From positions 1-64,000 of the forward strand of contig JAPPFH010000130.1 in NCBI GenBank assembly GCA_028875185.1: a DNA stretch of 64,000 nt, read 5' to 3'. The position numbers were made by a program, and so were the translations under genes. This DNA comes from Chloroflexota bacterium. GTDB lineage: Bacteria > Chloroflexota > Anaerolineae > Aggregatilineales > Phototrophicaceae. The notes below the pieces were generated by a model. It was not told where the DNA came from. It did no database searches and saw only the letters and a list, made by a program, of their open reading frames with translations. Below are positions 17,503 through 27,012 of the stretch, in pieces. How positions within the stretch are numbered: the stretch's first letter is position 1; every line of letters begins with the position of its first letter.

Positions 17503-19577
17503 TCCACCCCCATATCAAAAATCTGATTGAGGAAGGCGAAGATATCCACTTGCTCTTCAATCAGCTTCGAGGTCGCTTTGCCCAGGGCATGCCCGGCTCT
17601 GGTCAGGACGCGCAAGAGAATGACATTGTCACCTTCATTGGCGTATTGCAGGGAGGCGGCGAGCTTCTTGGAGTGCATCGGCACGACGCGATCATCATGA
17701 TCGGCGGTGAGAATCAGGATCGGCGGGTAGGCTTGCCCAGTCTTGATGTTGTGCAGCGGCCCGTAGGCGGTCAGAAACTCGAAGACTTCCTTGCTGCTTT
17801 CGGCATCGCCATATTCGGTGGTCCAATAGCGCCCCGAGGTGAAGTATTTGAAGCGAAGCATGTCGATCGTCGGCACATGGCATAGAATCGCGCCATAAAG
17901 ATCCGGACGCTGCAACATACAGACGGCCACCAGCAGACCACCATTGCTCCTGCCTTCAATCGCCAGCTTCCGGTTTGATGTATATTTGTTCTCGATCAGC
18001 CATTCCGCCGCCGCGTGAATGTCATCATAGGTGTTCTGCCGGCCGGCAAACATACCGGCGCGATGCCAGGCTTCGCCGTATTCGCCCCCGCCGCGGATAT
18101 TGGCGACGACGAATATCCCGCCGTTTTCCAACCAGACCGGCAGCCACTCGCGATAACTCGGCGTCTGACTGAAGCTGTAACCGCCGTAGGCGTACATGAT
18201 AGCCGGATTGTCGCCATTCAGGTCCAATCCCTTTTTGCAGGTGATGAAGATTGGAACCTTCGTGCCATCTTGAGACGGACAGAATGCCTGTCTCGTTTCG
18301 TATCGGTCAGGACCAAACGATGGCGCGGTCGTTTCGAAAAATGGTTCCAGGTCGCCAGTCGCAAAGTCGTATTGCAGGATCTGCGTCGGCTGCAGAAAAG
18401 AGGTCCAGGAGATGAACATGCTGTCGTCTTTGGCGCCGCCATAGGCGCCGGCAGACTCGCGCAGCGCCACGGCGCCCAGCCCGGGCGGCAGCAGCTCGCG
18501 CTCTAGCGAGCCATCTTTGTTGTAGATCTTGATGATATGTCGGCAAAGACGCATCGCCGTGACCACAAACTGCTGATTGACGATGGCGACGCCGTCGATG
18601 GCTTCTTCACTTTCCGGCACCACATCGACCCAGTTTTCGCTTGCCGGATCCTTGATATCCACCGCGACCACGCGCCAATTCAGGGCGCCATTGGTCGTCA
18701 GGATATAAAAGATATCGCCATCGCTGCCGATAAAGCGGTATTCGTCATCCAGATCGTCGAACAGGCGCACAAAGTCGCCCTCATCATCGATCGCTCGATA
18801 ATACAGGCGATTGGCAATCCGCGATTCCCAAGTGATATCGAGAATGAGAAAACGATCATCGGAGCTGATCGAGGCTGATAGCTGAATGCCTTTCCGCGCC
18901 GGATCATCATAGATCAATACGTCATCAGCTTGTTGGGTCCCGAGTTTGTGGTAGTACACCTGGTACGACACCTCGGGATTCTCGGGGCCTTCGTCGGGCG
19001 CGCCATCGGTGTATCGGCTGTAATAGAAGCCGGCGCCGTCCTTGCGCCAAGCCACTGAAGAGAACTTGAGCTTGGCCAGCTTGTCGTCCAGATCCTCACC
19101 GGTCTCCACATCTCGGAAGCGAAAGTTGACCCAATCCAGCCCGCCGTCCGAGAGGGCGTACATCACAAGCCGACCGTCTGATGTTGGCTGCCAGTCAAAG
19201 ATCGCGACGGTTCCATCATCGCTCAATTTGTTTGGATCGATCAGGTCGCGCTCGGGCTGGTCCCCCTCTTTCACATAGAGGACGGGCTGCTGCCGCAAGC
19301 CATCGTTCCGCATATAGAAGAGCCGATTGCCTCGTTTACGCGGAATCTCAAATTTGGGATAATCCCATACCTCGCGCAGACGCCGCTCAAACGTATCTCG
19401 CCCCTTAAGGTTATTCAGCGCTTCCAGCGCCAAATCGTGCTGCTGCCGCGTCCATTCCCGCACCTCGGGATCATCGGCATCTTCCAGCCAGCGATAAGGG
19501 TCGGCCACGGGCGCGCCAAAGAAGTCATCAACAACATCACCGCGCCGCGTTTCCGGATAGCTAAGTTTTTCCAACAT
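17499..19577 (-). CDS. Prolyl oligopeptidase (S9A)
   Basis: This serine peptidase cuts short peptides after proline. The 692-residue protein has the N-terminal segment PVADPYRWLED, a seven-bladed propeller in the first 400 or so residues that keeps out large proteins, and a C-terminal alpha/beta-hydrolase domain. The probable triad is S544 (GRSNGGLL), D629 (DHDDRVVP) and H663 (RAGHALG). The length is that of the family. No signal peptide is seen, so it works in the cytoplasm. It is the last gene of a peptide import and breakdown unit. GAGGAA lies about seven bases before the ATG. Its 3' end touches the broken nuclease gene. Confidence 0.95.
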   Translation of the reverse strand: MLEKLSYPETRRGDVVDDFFGAPVADPYRWLEDADDPEVREWTRQQHDLALEALNNLKGRDTFERRLREVWDYPKFEIPRKRGNRLFYMRNDGLRQQPVLYVKEGDQPERDLIDPNKLSDDGTVAIFDWQPTSDGRLVMYALSDGGLDWVNFRFRDVETGEDLDDKLAKLKFSSVAWRKDGAGFYYSRYTDGAPDEGPENPEVSYQVYYHKLGTQQADDVLIYDDPARKGIQLSASISSDDRFLILDITWESRIANRLYYRAIDDEGDFVRLFDDLDDEYRFIGSDGDIFYILTTNGALNWRVVAVDIKDPASENWVDVVPESEEAIDGVAIVNQQFVVTAMRLCRHIIKIYNKDGSLERELLPPGLGAVALRESAGAYGGAKDDSMFISWTSFLQPTQILQYDFATGDLEPFFETTAPSFGPDRYETRQAFCPSQDGTKVPIFITCKKGLDLNGDNPAIMYAYGGYSFSQTPSYREWLPVWLENGGIFVVANIRGGGEYGEAWHRAGMFAGRQNTYDDIHAAAEWLIENKYTSNRKLAIEGRSNGGLLVAVCMLQRPDLYGAILCHVPTIDMLRFKYFTSGRYWTTEYGDAESSKEVFEFLTAYGPLHNIKTGQAYPPILILTADHDDRVVPMHSKKLAASLQYANEGDNVILLRVLTRAGHALGKATSKLIEEQVDIFAFLNQIFDMGVD

Positions 19578-19648
19578 CTTGTTTTCCTCTTTTGATCTCC
19601 ATGCCTTCGCGGCAAAACGCGGGCAGCGATTTACAGTCGAAGAGCGAC

Positions 19649-21955
19649 CTATTGAATCTGATAGCCCGCCGGCGGATCGACGCCGAGCAGATGCTGGACG
19701 AAGTAATCCCAGCGGCGGCGGACGAAGTACGGGTGCGCGGTGCAGGAATGCGGCTGGTTCGGCATGATAAGCAGGTCGAAATCTTTATTCGCTTTGATAA
19801 GTTCGTCCACTACGACCATCGTCGACGCGACGTGCACATTCTCGTCCATATCGCCATGGATCAGCAGCAGCTTGCCTTTCAGGTTTTCCGCATGGTTTTG
19901 ATTAGCGGAAAAGACATAATGTTCGCCGACGGGCAGCCCCATATAGCGCTCGACCCAGGTGGCTTTGTCTAGCCGATGATCGTGATTGCCGGCCGATGAC
20001 ACCGCGACCTTAAAGAAATCGGGATAAGCGAACATTGCCCGGCAGGAGGCGTATCCGCCGGCCGAATGCCCGAAGATGCCCACGCGCGAAATGTCAAGGT
20101 AGTCGTAGCGGTCGGCCAGCTGCCGCATGGCGGCGATATGATCGGGCAAGCCGTTGTCCGGCAGGTTGCGATAGCTGTGGTCGTGCTGCGCCTTGGATCT
20201 TCCCGGCATGCCCAAGCCATCGATCATCACCACCAGGAATCCCAGCTCCGCCAGCGATTGCGCCTCCCAGAAATTCTTGTCGCGTTGGCGCGCGGCGTCG
20301 GCGAAGGCAGCCGGCGCCTGTATCGCCTGGGGGCCGCCGTAGATGTAGTCGATCACCGGGTATTGCGCTTCGGGATCCAGGTCCGAGGGGCGGAAGAGGA
20401 CGCCGTAAACATCCGTGCCGCCATCGCGCGCCTTCGTTTTGAAGCGTTCCGGCTTGCGCCAGCCCGTCGCTTCCAAGGCGCTGATATCGGCGCGCTCGAG
20501 TTCGCGGATGGTCGACCCGTCAGCAGCGCGAAGCAGGATAACTGGCGCCTGATCGACCGTCGAATAATTGTCGATGAAGCAGCCGCCAGCGGGCGAAAAG
20601 GCAATGGTATGATCGGCATCTTCGGGTGTCAGCAGTTCTGGCTCGCCGCCTTCAAGGCTGACGCGGTAAAGATGGCCATAATAGGGATCACGATTCGCTT
20701 CGCGACCCATCGCTGTGAAGTAGACCCATCCGGCAGTTTGGTCGATGCGCTCGACATTGCTCACCTCGTAATCGCCGGCGGTCAGTTGTCGGATCAGGGA
20801 ACCATTTTCAGCATCGTACAGATATAGGTGTCCCCAGCCATCGCGCTGCGAATACCAGATGACGCGCGAGCCATCGGCGAAAGCGCGAACGTTGGACGTG
20901 CCGCGCCAGACTGATGGATCAATGCCGGTGCCGCTCTCTTCCGATATCGCAATTCGGGCAACACCCGTTTCGGCGTCAATAATGGACAAGTCAATGCGGA
21001 AATAACCGCGCCCCTGCCGCAGAAAATATATCGTCTCGGAATCGGCGGACCAGCAGAGACCGTCGCCGTATACTGGCGGTCCATGATACTGAACTTCGAT
21101 GGGGTCGGTATCGAGCGCGGTGACTGCGCCCGAAGTCAGATCAGCGCAATGCAAATACGCCAGCGGAAGAACCTCATCGCCCGGCAAGGGATAAGCGAAT
21201 GAATGCAAAACTGGCCGAATGCCGCCATCCTTAGGAACGGATTGTACTAGGTGAAACTGCGGCGCCTCGCGCTGATCAACGCGGCAGAACAGCAGTTTGC
21301 CGCTATCGGGCGACCACTTGATGAAGGGCGGCGGCGGATGGTCGATGCCGCCGGTGGTCAATGGCGAGAGCAGATGCTCGCCGTAGTCGTTTTTTTCCGT
21401 CCCATCGGTCGTGATCGCTCGCTCTTCGCCGGACGCAACCGAGCGCGCCCAGATGTTATGATCGCGCGTGAAGGCTTCCCACTGATCATCGGGGGAGCGG
21501 AGGACATCGCGCGCACCCTTCGGCGATTCGCCAATGCGAGTACAACTGTAAGATTCCAGATCAATCGACCAGCGCTCGCCCTTTCCGTCATGGTCAATCT
21601 CGAAGACGATGCTGCCCCCTTCATCAAGAAACTCAATTTCGTCGAAGGGAAGACGCGCGGCGGCGCAAGGCGTCCCGGTTGCTTGGCTGAGCGCGGCCGC
21701 CAGCCGGCTGTGATCGAAGGCCTGGCTTCTTTCTCCCGTCGCCGGGTCTACCAGCACAAACTCGACGCCCGTGAGCGATTTCCAGCGATACCAGAAGCGA
21801 TCGGATTCACCGATCCAATTGGGATCGATCACGAGATCGGAGGTCAGTTTTGCCGCATTGGCCGCCAGCAACCGTTCAGCGCGGACGTAGCGCTGCCTCA
21901 TGTCCGGCTCGGCTGAGGGCTCGTGCCCGCGCGCCAAGTTCAGCTTGATTTCCAT
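19649..21955 (-). CDS. Dipeptidyl-peptidase IV-like serine peptidase (S9)
   Basis: The 768-residue protein has a DPP IV-type N-terminal beta-propeller and a C-terminal hydrolase domain. The probable triad is S631 (GHSAGG), D704 (HGDMDENVH) and H736 (QPHSC). Enzymes of this group remove dipeptides, often X-Pro, from the N-terminus. GAGGAA stands six bases ahead of the ATG. No signal peptide or membrane anchor is visible, so it probably acts on imported peptides. Together with the prolyl oligopeptidase 71 bases downstream it would let the cell use proline-rich peptides brought in by the linked importer. The exact cleavage preference is inferred. Confidence 0.9.
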   Translation of the reverse strand: MEIKLNLARGHEPSAEPDMRQRYVRAERLLAANAAKLTSDLVIDPNWIGESDRFWYRWKSLTGVEFVLVDPATGERSQAFDHSRLAAALSQATGTPCAAARLPFDEIEFLDEGGSIVFEIDHDGKGERWSIDLESYSCTRIGESPKGARDVLRSPDDQWEAFTRDHNIWARSVASGEERAITTDGTEKNDYGEHLLSPLTTGGIDHPPPPFIKWSPDSGKLLFCRVDQREAPQFHLVQSVPKDGGIRPVLHSFAYPLPGDEVLPLAYLHCADLTSGAVTALDTDPIEVQYHGPPVYGDGLCWSADSETIYFLRQGRGYFRIDLSIIDAETGVARIAISEESGTGIDPSVWRGTSNVRAFADGSRVIWYSQRDGWGHLYLYDAENGSLIRQLTAGDYEVSNVERIDQTAGWVYFTAMGREANRDPYYGHLYRVSLEGGEPELLTPEDADHTIAFSPAGGCFIDNYSTVDQAPVILLRAADGSTIRELERADISALEATGWRKPERFKTKARDGGTDVYGVLFRPSDLDPEAQYPVIDYIYGGPQAIQAPAAFADAARQRDKNFWEAQSLAELGFLVVMIDGLGMPGRSKAQHDHSYRNLPDNGLPDHIAAMRQLADRYDYLDISRVGIFGHSAGGYASCRAMFAYPDFFKVAVSSAGNHDHRLDKATWVERYMGLPVGEHYVFSANQNHAENLKGKLLLIHGDMDENVHVASTMVVVDELIKANKDFDLLIMPNQPHSCTAHPYFVRRRWDYFVQHLLGVDPPAGYQIQ

Positions 21956-22067
21956 TTATGTTCCTCACAAAAACGAACTATTTCAGACAGTGAATCCCAG
22001 AGCCGGCCGAGCCTGTTTCGCAGCGCCGCCGGTCAGCCCGCATGTTTCTTATTTCGTTCGCGCCGAT

Positions 22068-22979
22068 TCAACTTTGGATGTAAGGATCGAGGGCGTCGCG
22101 CAGGGCATCGCCGATCAGATTGATCGAAATCACCGTCATGGAGATCAGGGCGCCGGGGAAGATCATCAAAAGCGGCGCCTTGCGCAGATATTGCCGACCG
22201 TTGCTGAGCATATTGCCCCATTCGGCTTGCGGCGGCTGCACGCCCAAACCCAGAAAGCCAAGCGCAGCTGTCGTCAAGATGGCGCCGGCGACGCCGAGGG
22301 TAGCATAGACGATGATCGGCGCCAGGGTATTGGGCAGCAGGTGCAAGAACATGATTCGCACCCGCCCCGCCCCGAGAGCCTGCGCCGCTTGCACATAATC
22401 TTGCTCCTTGAGCGACAGCACATTGCCGCGCACGATGCGCGAGAGCGTTGGCGTTGCCCAGATCGCCAGCACAATGATCAGATTAAACAGACTTGGACCC
22501 AGCACCGCCACGAACAATATCGCGAGCACGATGCCGGGAAAGGCGTACATGACGTCTATGACCCGCATGACCAGTGTGTCGACCCAGCCGCCAAAAAAGC
22601 CGGAAATCAAGCCAACTATCGTGCCGCTGATGACGCCAGCGGCAGTACCGACAATGCCGACAAAGAGCGAAACGCGCGCGCCATAGGCAAGGCGTGAATA
22701 AAAGTCTCGCCCCAGCTCATCGGTACCCATCCAGTGTTCAGCCGACGGCGGTTTCATGCGCTTTCGCAGCGACTGCTTGTAGGGATCATGCGTTGAAACG
22801 ACCGGCGCCAGGATGCCCATCAGCGCGATGAAGATTATGAAGACGGATCCTACCAGCGCAAAACGGTTGCGTCGAAATTCGTACCACGCTCGCCGCGCGC
22901 CAGATATATGCAGCAACTCATCAGCTTCAAGCCGAGCGATCTCTTTCTTGTAGCTTTTGTCTTGCCCAGTCAGAGCCAC
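22068..22979 (-). CDS. Peptide ABC transporter permease, DppC/OppC type
   Basis: This is one membrane subunit of a peptide/nickel-class importer (303 residues). A hydrophilic N-terminus of about 40 residues leads to the first helix (ALVGSVFIIF). The segment MGTDELGRDFYSRLAYGARVS is the DppC hallmark, and the EAA loop reads YVQAAQALGAGRVRI. The start is GTG at 22979, with GGAG seven bases ahead. It lies between DppB and the S9 peptidase gene on the same strand. No DppD/DppF ATPase genes accompany it. Confidence 0.93.
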   Translation of the reverse strand: MALTGQDKSYKKEIARLEADELLHISGARRAWYEFRRNRFALVGSVFIIFIALMGILAPVVSTHDPYKQSLRKRMKPPSAEHWMGTDELGRDFYSRLAYGARVSLFVGIVGTAAGVISGTIVGLISGFFGGWVDTLVMRVIDVMYAFPGIVLAILFVAVLGPSLFNLIIVLAIWATPTLSRIVRGNVLSLKEQDYVQAAQALGAGRVRIMFLHLLPNTLAPIIVYATLGVAGAILTTAALGFLGLGVQPPQAEWGNMLSNGRQYLRKAPLLMIFPGALISMTVISINLIGDALRDALDPYIQS

Positions 22980-23018
22980 GCGGCCGCTCCTCCACCACTG
23001 ACGACAGCCCGCGCTCGG

Positions 23019-23951
23019 TCATTCATAGCGAATGCGCGGGTCTACATATACCAAAAGCAAATCTGTAACGAGATTGGCCATCACAACTGAAATAGCAATC
23101 AGCAAAACCGCGCCCTGCACCACCGGGAAATCGCGCCCGTTGATGCCGTCGATCAAATACAAGCCGACGCCGGGCCAGCCAAATACTCTCTCGATAATGA
23201 CCGAGCCCGACAAGATGAAACCGAAGTTTATGCCCAGTATGGTCACGATAGGAATCAGCCCATTGCGGAAGGCGTGCTTGACCAGCACATTGTACTCGGC
23301 AACGCCCTTGGCCCGCGCCGAGCGAACATAATCGTGGTTGATGACTTCCAGCATGCTTGAGCGTGAATAGCGCGCCAGCGAACCTGCGATCGACAAACCG
23401 ATGACGATGGAAGGCAAGATCATATGCTTCGCGCCGCCCAGCCCAGAAGGTGGCAGTATGGGAAAAAACAAACCGAATACGAGGATGAGCACATAACCGA
23501 ACCAAAAGTTGGGCATCGAGACGCCAAGCAAGGCGATGACCATCAAAGAACCATCTATCCATGTGCCCCGTTTGATAGCCGCCAATACGCCAAGAGGAAC
23601 GCCCACCGCTATCGAGAGCAGGAAAGCGGCAAAACCGAGACGAAAGGTATGTGGCACCCGGCGAATTAGATCTTCGGTTACCGGGCGCATCGTGCGCAAG
23701 GAAGTGCCAAAGTCAAATTGCAGCGTGTTTCGCATATAGCGCAAATACTGCAGCGGCAGCGGATCGTTAAAGCCATACTTCTCGTTGATCTTTTCCAGGT
23801 AGGCTTCCGCATCTTCGCCCTGGAAATCCGGTGGCACGAACATCAAGGCTGGGTCGCCCGGCGCCAGCTGCATGGCGAACCATACCAGCGTAATCGCGCC
23901 AACAATTGTAGGAATGGCCAGCAGCAGGCGTTTTACGATGTATTTCTGCAT
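23019..23951 (-). CDS. Peptide ABC transporter permease, DppB/OppB type
   Basis: This is the partner membrane subunit (310 residues from the chosen start MQKYIVKRLLLAIPT, which is how the family usually begins). A start at 23969, close behind GGAAGGGG, would add six residues and cannot be excluded. Six helices are predicted. The EAA region reads YVRSARAKGVAEYNVLVKHA, and the large outer loop after helix 1 is present. It precedes DppC by about 40 bases and follows the binding-protein gene. Confidence 0.93.
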   Translation of the reverse strand: MQKYIVKRLLLAIPTIVGAITLVWFAMQLAPGDPALMFVPPDFQGEDAEAYLEKINEKYGFNDPLPLQYLRYMRNTLQFDFGTSLRTMRPVTEDLIRRVPHTFRLGFAAFLLSIAVGVPLGVLAAIKRGTWIDGSLMVIALLGVSMPNFWFGYVLILVFGLFFPILPPSGLGGAKHMILPSIVIGLSIAGSLARYSRSSMLEVINHDYVRSARAKGVAEYNVLVKHAFRNGLIPIVTILGINFGFILSGSVIIERVFGWPGVGLYLIDGINGRDFPVVQGAVLLIAISVVMANLVTDLLLVYVDPRIRYE

Positions 23952-24072
23952 GAAAGCAAGCCATCCCATAGCCCCTTCCCGCATCAATATGAGGCGCGAC
24001 CCCAAAAATGAGGGAAGGGGTGAATGGTCCCTCCCGCCTTAAGCGAGAGGGAAATAGAGTTGAGTCAACACG

Positions 24073-25695
24073 CTACTCGTTGAGCCAGGCTTTGTGGAAC
24101 AGCGGGATGCGGCCACCCAGCTCCCACACGATGCCCTCAACCGCCGGGTTGATGACATTGATCCAGGGCGAGTGCCAACCCCAAATCGTCAGTTGTTGTT
24201 CCAGGAAGATTGTCTGCGCCCGGTGTGAAAGCCGCTTGCGCTCTTCCAGATCGGTCGTTGCCGAGAAGGCGTCGAATGTCTCTTGCAGCTCCGCCGCCAC
24301 CTCGACCAGATAGGGATCGGTCGCGTCGTCAATCTGGTAAATCGACCAGAAGGCGTCGGGCGCCCAAGCCGCTTCGATTGCCGATGTCACAGCGAAGAAG
24401 GAACCCTGCGAATGGTGGCCGAAGGTCCAGTTGCCCTGGTTCTCGCGCCATTCATCCAGCATAGCGTTCCATTCAGCCGTCTTGATCGGGGCGTCAATGC
24501 CGATCTCAGTCAGAAACTGCTGGTAAATCTCGTTGAACGTCCCCCAGAGGGCGAAGTCGGCCGAGATGATGTTGACGACCAGCCGCTCTTTGCCGTCCAC
24601 ACAATCGACGGTTCGATCGTTGCAATCGCGATAGCGGAAGCCATCATCAGCCAGCAGCCAGCCCGCTTCGTCCAGAATCTCGCCCGCCCGCTCCGGATCG
24701 TAGGGCGCCACTTCTGGCAGATCATCGTTCCAGTAGGGCGAGTTGGGCGAAACGCCACCGCGCGAGCGCTGCGGCAAGCCGAAAAGGATCTCTTCGATGA
24801 TCGCGTCAAAATCGACCGCGTGCGCCAAAGCCTGGCGCAAGGACAGCTCGGTCATCGGATAGCGCGATGTGTTCAGGCTGATCATGGTCACGCCCGGTCC
24901 AACCGGCGTGTTCACCACGAACCGGCCTTCGCCCTGCAAACGCACGGCGTCTTCCGGCTCGATGCCATCGACATAATGCACATTGCCCGATTCGACCTCG
25001 ATCAAGCGCACCGTGGTATCGCCATGAATGCGAATGGTGAGGCGATCCAAGAGCGGCGCGCCCTGCCAATAGTTCGGATTGGCCACATAACGAATCTCGC
25101 TCTGCGGCTCGTGCGCCTCGAACATGAAGGCGCCGGTGCCGACCGGATTCTCGTGGAAGGTCGAGCCGTCATCGCCCCAGGCTGTCGGGCTGATCTGATA
25201 GGCATCCGTGCCAACCGCTGCGACATAGATGAAGTCGCCGTTGGGTTTGTCGATCCAAATCTTGACCGTGTGATCATCAACGGCTTCCATCCGTTGTATT
25301 TTGCTCAAGCGCACATGACCGCGCGCATCGGGATCATCAAGCTGGCGCTGATAATTGAAGATCACCGCATCGGCGTTCCAGGGCGTGCCATCGTGGAACA
25401 TCACGTCGTCGCGCAGATGGAAGGTGTATTCCAGTCCATCCTCGGAAATCTCCCAATCCGTAGCCAGGAATGGCATCAGATTGTCGTTGTCATCCACTGT
25501 CAGCAAGGTGTCATACAGGGGCCGGACATTGCGAATGCTGGGCCAAGTGGTTCTGGTCTGGTCCCAGGCAATCACGTCTGCCGACTGCATCATGATAAGC
25601 TCGCCGCCTTCGGTCGCGTCCTGCGCGGCGCCCGGAATGGCCAGCGCCAGCAGAGTAAGCGTGAGTACCGCTATGGTCAGTATCTTCTTCGACAT
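24073..25695 (-). CDS. Peptide ABC transporter substrate-binding protein (family 5)
   Basis: The 540-residue protein is the binding component of the importer encoded downstream. It has a Sec signal peptide (basic MSKK, hydrophobic to about residue 22, cleavage near GAAQ) and no lipobox cysteine. The mature part shows the family 5 pattern DVMFHDGTPWNADAVIFNYQ and the later LRQALAHAVDFDAII. AGGAG precedes the ATG. It is the first gene of a five-gene minus-strand unit with DppB, DppC and two proline-type peptidases, which suggests peptides rather than nickel or sugars as ligand. Confidence 0.92.
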   Translation of the reverse strand: MSKKILTIAVLTLTLLALAIPGAAQDATEGGELIMMQSADVIAWDQTRTTWPSIRNVRPLYDTLLTVDDNDNLMPFLATDWEISEDGLEYTFHLRDDVMFHDGTPWNADAVIFNYQRQLDDPDARGHVRLSKIQRMEAVDDHTVKIWIDKPNGDFIYVAAVGTDAYQISPTAWGDDGSTFHENPVGTGAFMFEAHEPQSEIRYVANPNYWQGAPLLDRLTIRIHGDTTVRLIEVESGNVHYVDGIEPEDAVRLQGEGRFVVNTPVGPGVTMISLNTSRYPMTELSLRQALAHAVDFDAIIEEILFGLPQRSRGGVSPNSPYWNDDLPEVAPYDPERAGEILDEAGWLLADDGFRYRDCNDRTVDCVDGKERLVVNIISADFALWGTFNEIYQQFLTEIGIDAPIKTAEWNAMLDEWRENQGNWTFGHHSQGSFFAVTSAIEAAWAPDAFWSIYQIDDATDPYLVEVAAELQETFDAFSATTDLEERKRLSHRAQTIFLEQQLTIWGWHSPWINVINPAVEGIVWELGGRIPLFHKAWLNE

Positions 25696-25919
25696 TGTTC
25701 TCTCCTTCTTACATAAATTTGAGGTTTCTTTTCGTACGTTTCCGCATAGATATACCGCTGCACCTCCTTTTACTCGCTGAAACTCAGATACGATGAGTTG
25801 GAGCGCGGCAGCAAGCGATCACTGCGACGCTCTCCCATTGCGCCAGCGGAAACTGATTCATGCCACAAGAATAACAAACGCGCCCCGGTTTGCCAAAAAA
25901 CCGCGTATGGTCCGCGATA

Positions 25920-27002
25920 CTACCACAGCCCATGCGCGCCCCGTTTGCGCGCTTCTATCTGCGTCCGCAGCCGCGCCATCAGATCGACATCCATCTGCCG
26001 GAAGAGGTCGATCATATCGATGGGCACCCAATTTTCGATCAAGTACTCGCCCTCGCGCTTCCACCAGTCGAAGTCGCGCAGGGTCAATAGTTTGCCCGTT
26101 GCCGGAACGCCCGCGTATGTGCCGTTATGATGCGAGTAAGCGGTATCCCAGATGCCGCCGGCGCAGTAGTTGCCCTCGCCGATGCGCCCCATGCGCCGCC
26201 CGCTGCCTGCGCGCGCGATATGGCGATCGCCGAAACCCTCCAGCCAGGGCCGCTGGTGAAAATCTTCGTATTCTTCTTTGCTGAAGCAGGCGCCGATGCC
26301 GCTGGGACCGTACCATTTCATATCCGGATGCCAATACTTGTCCTGCTCCATCGAGCGTAAATCGCCCCCATCGCGGCTCCGCAGGTAGCGGCGCATGCCG
26401 AGCCCCATCGCCCGCACCAGTTGCTGGCTCTTCCGTGACTCCAGCGGATCCTGCTCCGTGAGCAGCAAGCCGTCCTTTGCCAGCGGACCGGGAATCTTGC
26501 CCCCTTCCGCGCCCGGCGCCGGCGGCAGCACTTGAAAGCCCGCCCCCCGCATCACCGCCAAGACATCAAGCTGAAGATAGGCTTCGGCGATCTTTCCCTC
26601 GCGCATCACATAAAAGACGCCGAACCAGATATTGGTCTTCTTCCCAGTCGCGGGGATGCCCAGCCAATCATCGGCGAAAACGCCGGTCAGATAACCGCAG
26701 CCGCTGACCCACTGCTCGCCCGCTTCGGTCGCGTATAGCGCCGAGCCGGCGTCAATGCCGCCGATGAAGACGTAAGGCTCGTGCTTGAGATCGGGAAAGG
26801 CGCGAAACAGCGGCGTCCAGAAACCGGTGATCGCGGCCTCCGCGCCGAGCAGCTGATCAATCGGCGCTGAAACATTCCAGTCGACATCGTCGCTCAGCGC
26901 CGCCCGCACCGTCGCCGGCACATTTTCCGCGCCGAAGTGATTCAGTTTCTGCCAGAAGTCCCAAACCGCTTCTTTGTTGGATTGGTTAAGTTGGCTTGAC
27001 AT
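25920..27002 (-). CDS. Protein with two SnoaL/NTF2-like domains
   Basis: The 360-residue protein contains two SnoaL-like (alpha+beta barrel) halves, roughly residues 10-150 and 195-340. Both carry the pattern of the ester-cyclase group (GIPATGKKTNIWFGVFYVMREGKI in the first, broken here at G-K; GVPATGKLLTLRDFDWWKR in the second). Such domains act as small-molecule cyclases, isomerases or binding proteins. AAGGA precedes the start. It follows the sugar-acid dehydratase gene by only ten bases, so the two are one unit, but what it does with a sugar acid is not known. Confidence 0.75.
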   Translation of the reverse strand: MSSQLNQSNKEAVWDFWQKLNHFGAENVPATVRAALSDDVDWNVSAPIDQLLGAEAAITGFWTPLFRAFPDLKHEPYVFIGGIDAGSALYATEAGEQWVSGCGYLTGVFADDWLGIPATGKKTNIWFGVFYVMREGKIAEAYLQLDVLAVMRGAGFQVLPPAPGAEGGKIPGPLAKDGLLLTEQDPLESRKSQQLVRAMGLGMRRYLRSRDGGDLRSMEQDKYWHPDMKWYGPSGIGACFSKEEYEDFHQRPWLEGFGDRHIARAGSGRRMGRIGEGNYCAGGIWDTAYSHHNGTYAGVPATGKLLTLRDFDWWKREGEYLIENWVPIDMIDLFRQMDVDLMARLRTQIEARKRGAHGLW

Positions 27003-27012
27003 CAGAAGTCCT

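Noticed and set aside
24283..25716. A 477-codon plus-strand frame opposite the peptide-binding-protein gene.
   Set aside because: The minus strand encodes an unmistakable family 5 binding protein with a signal peptide. The plus-strand product has no recognisable domain.
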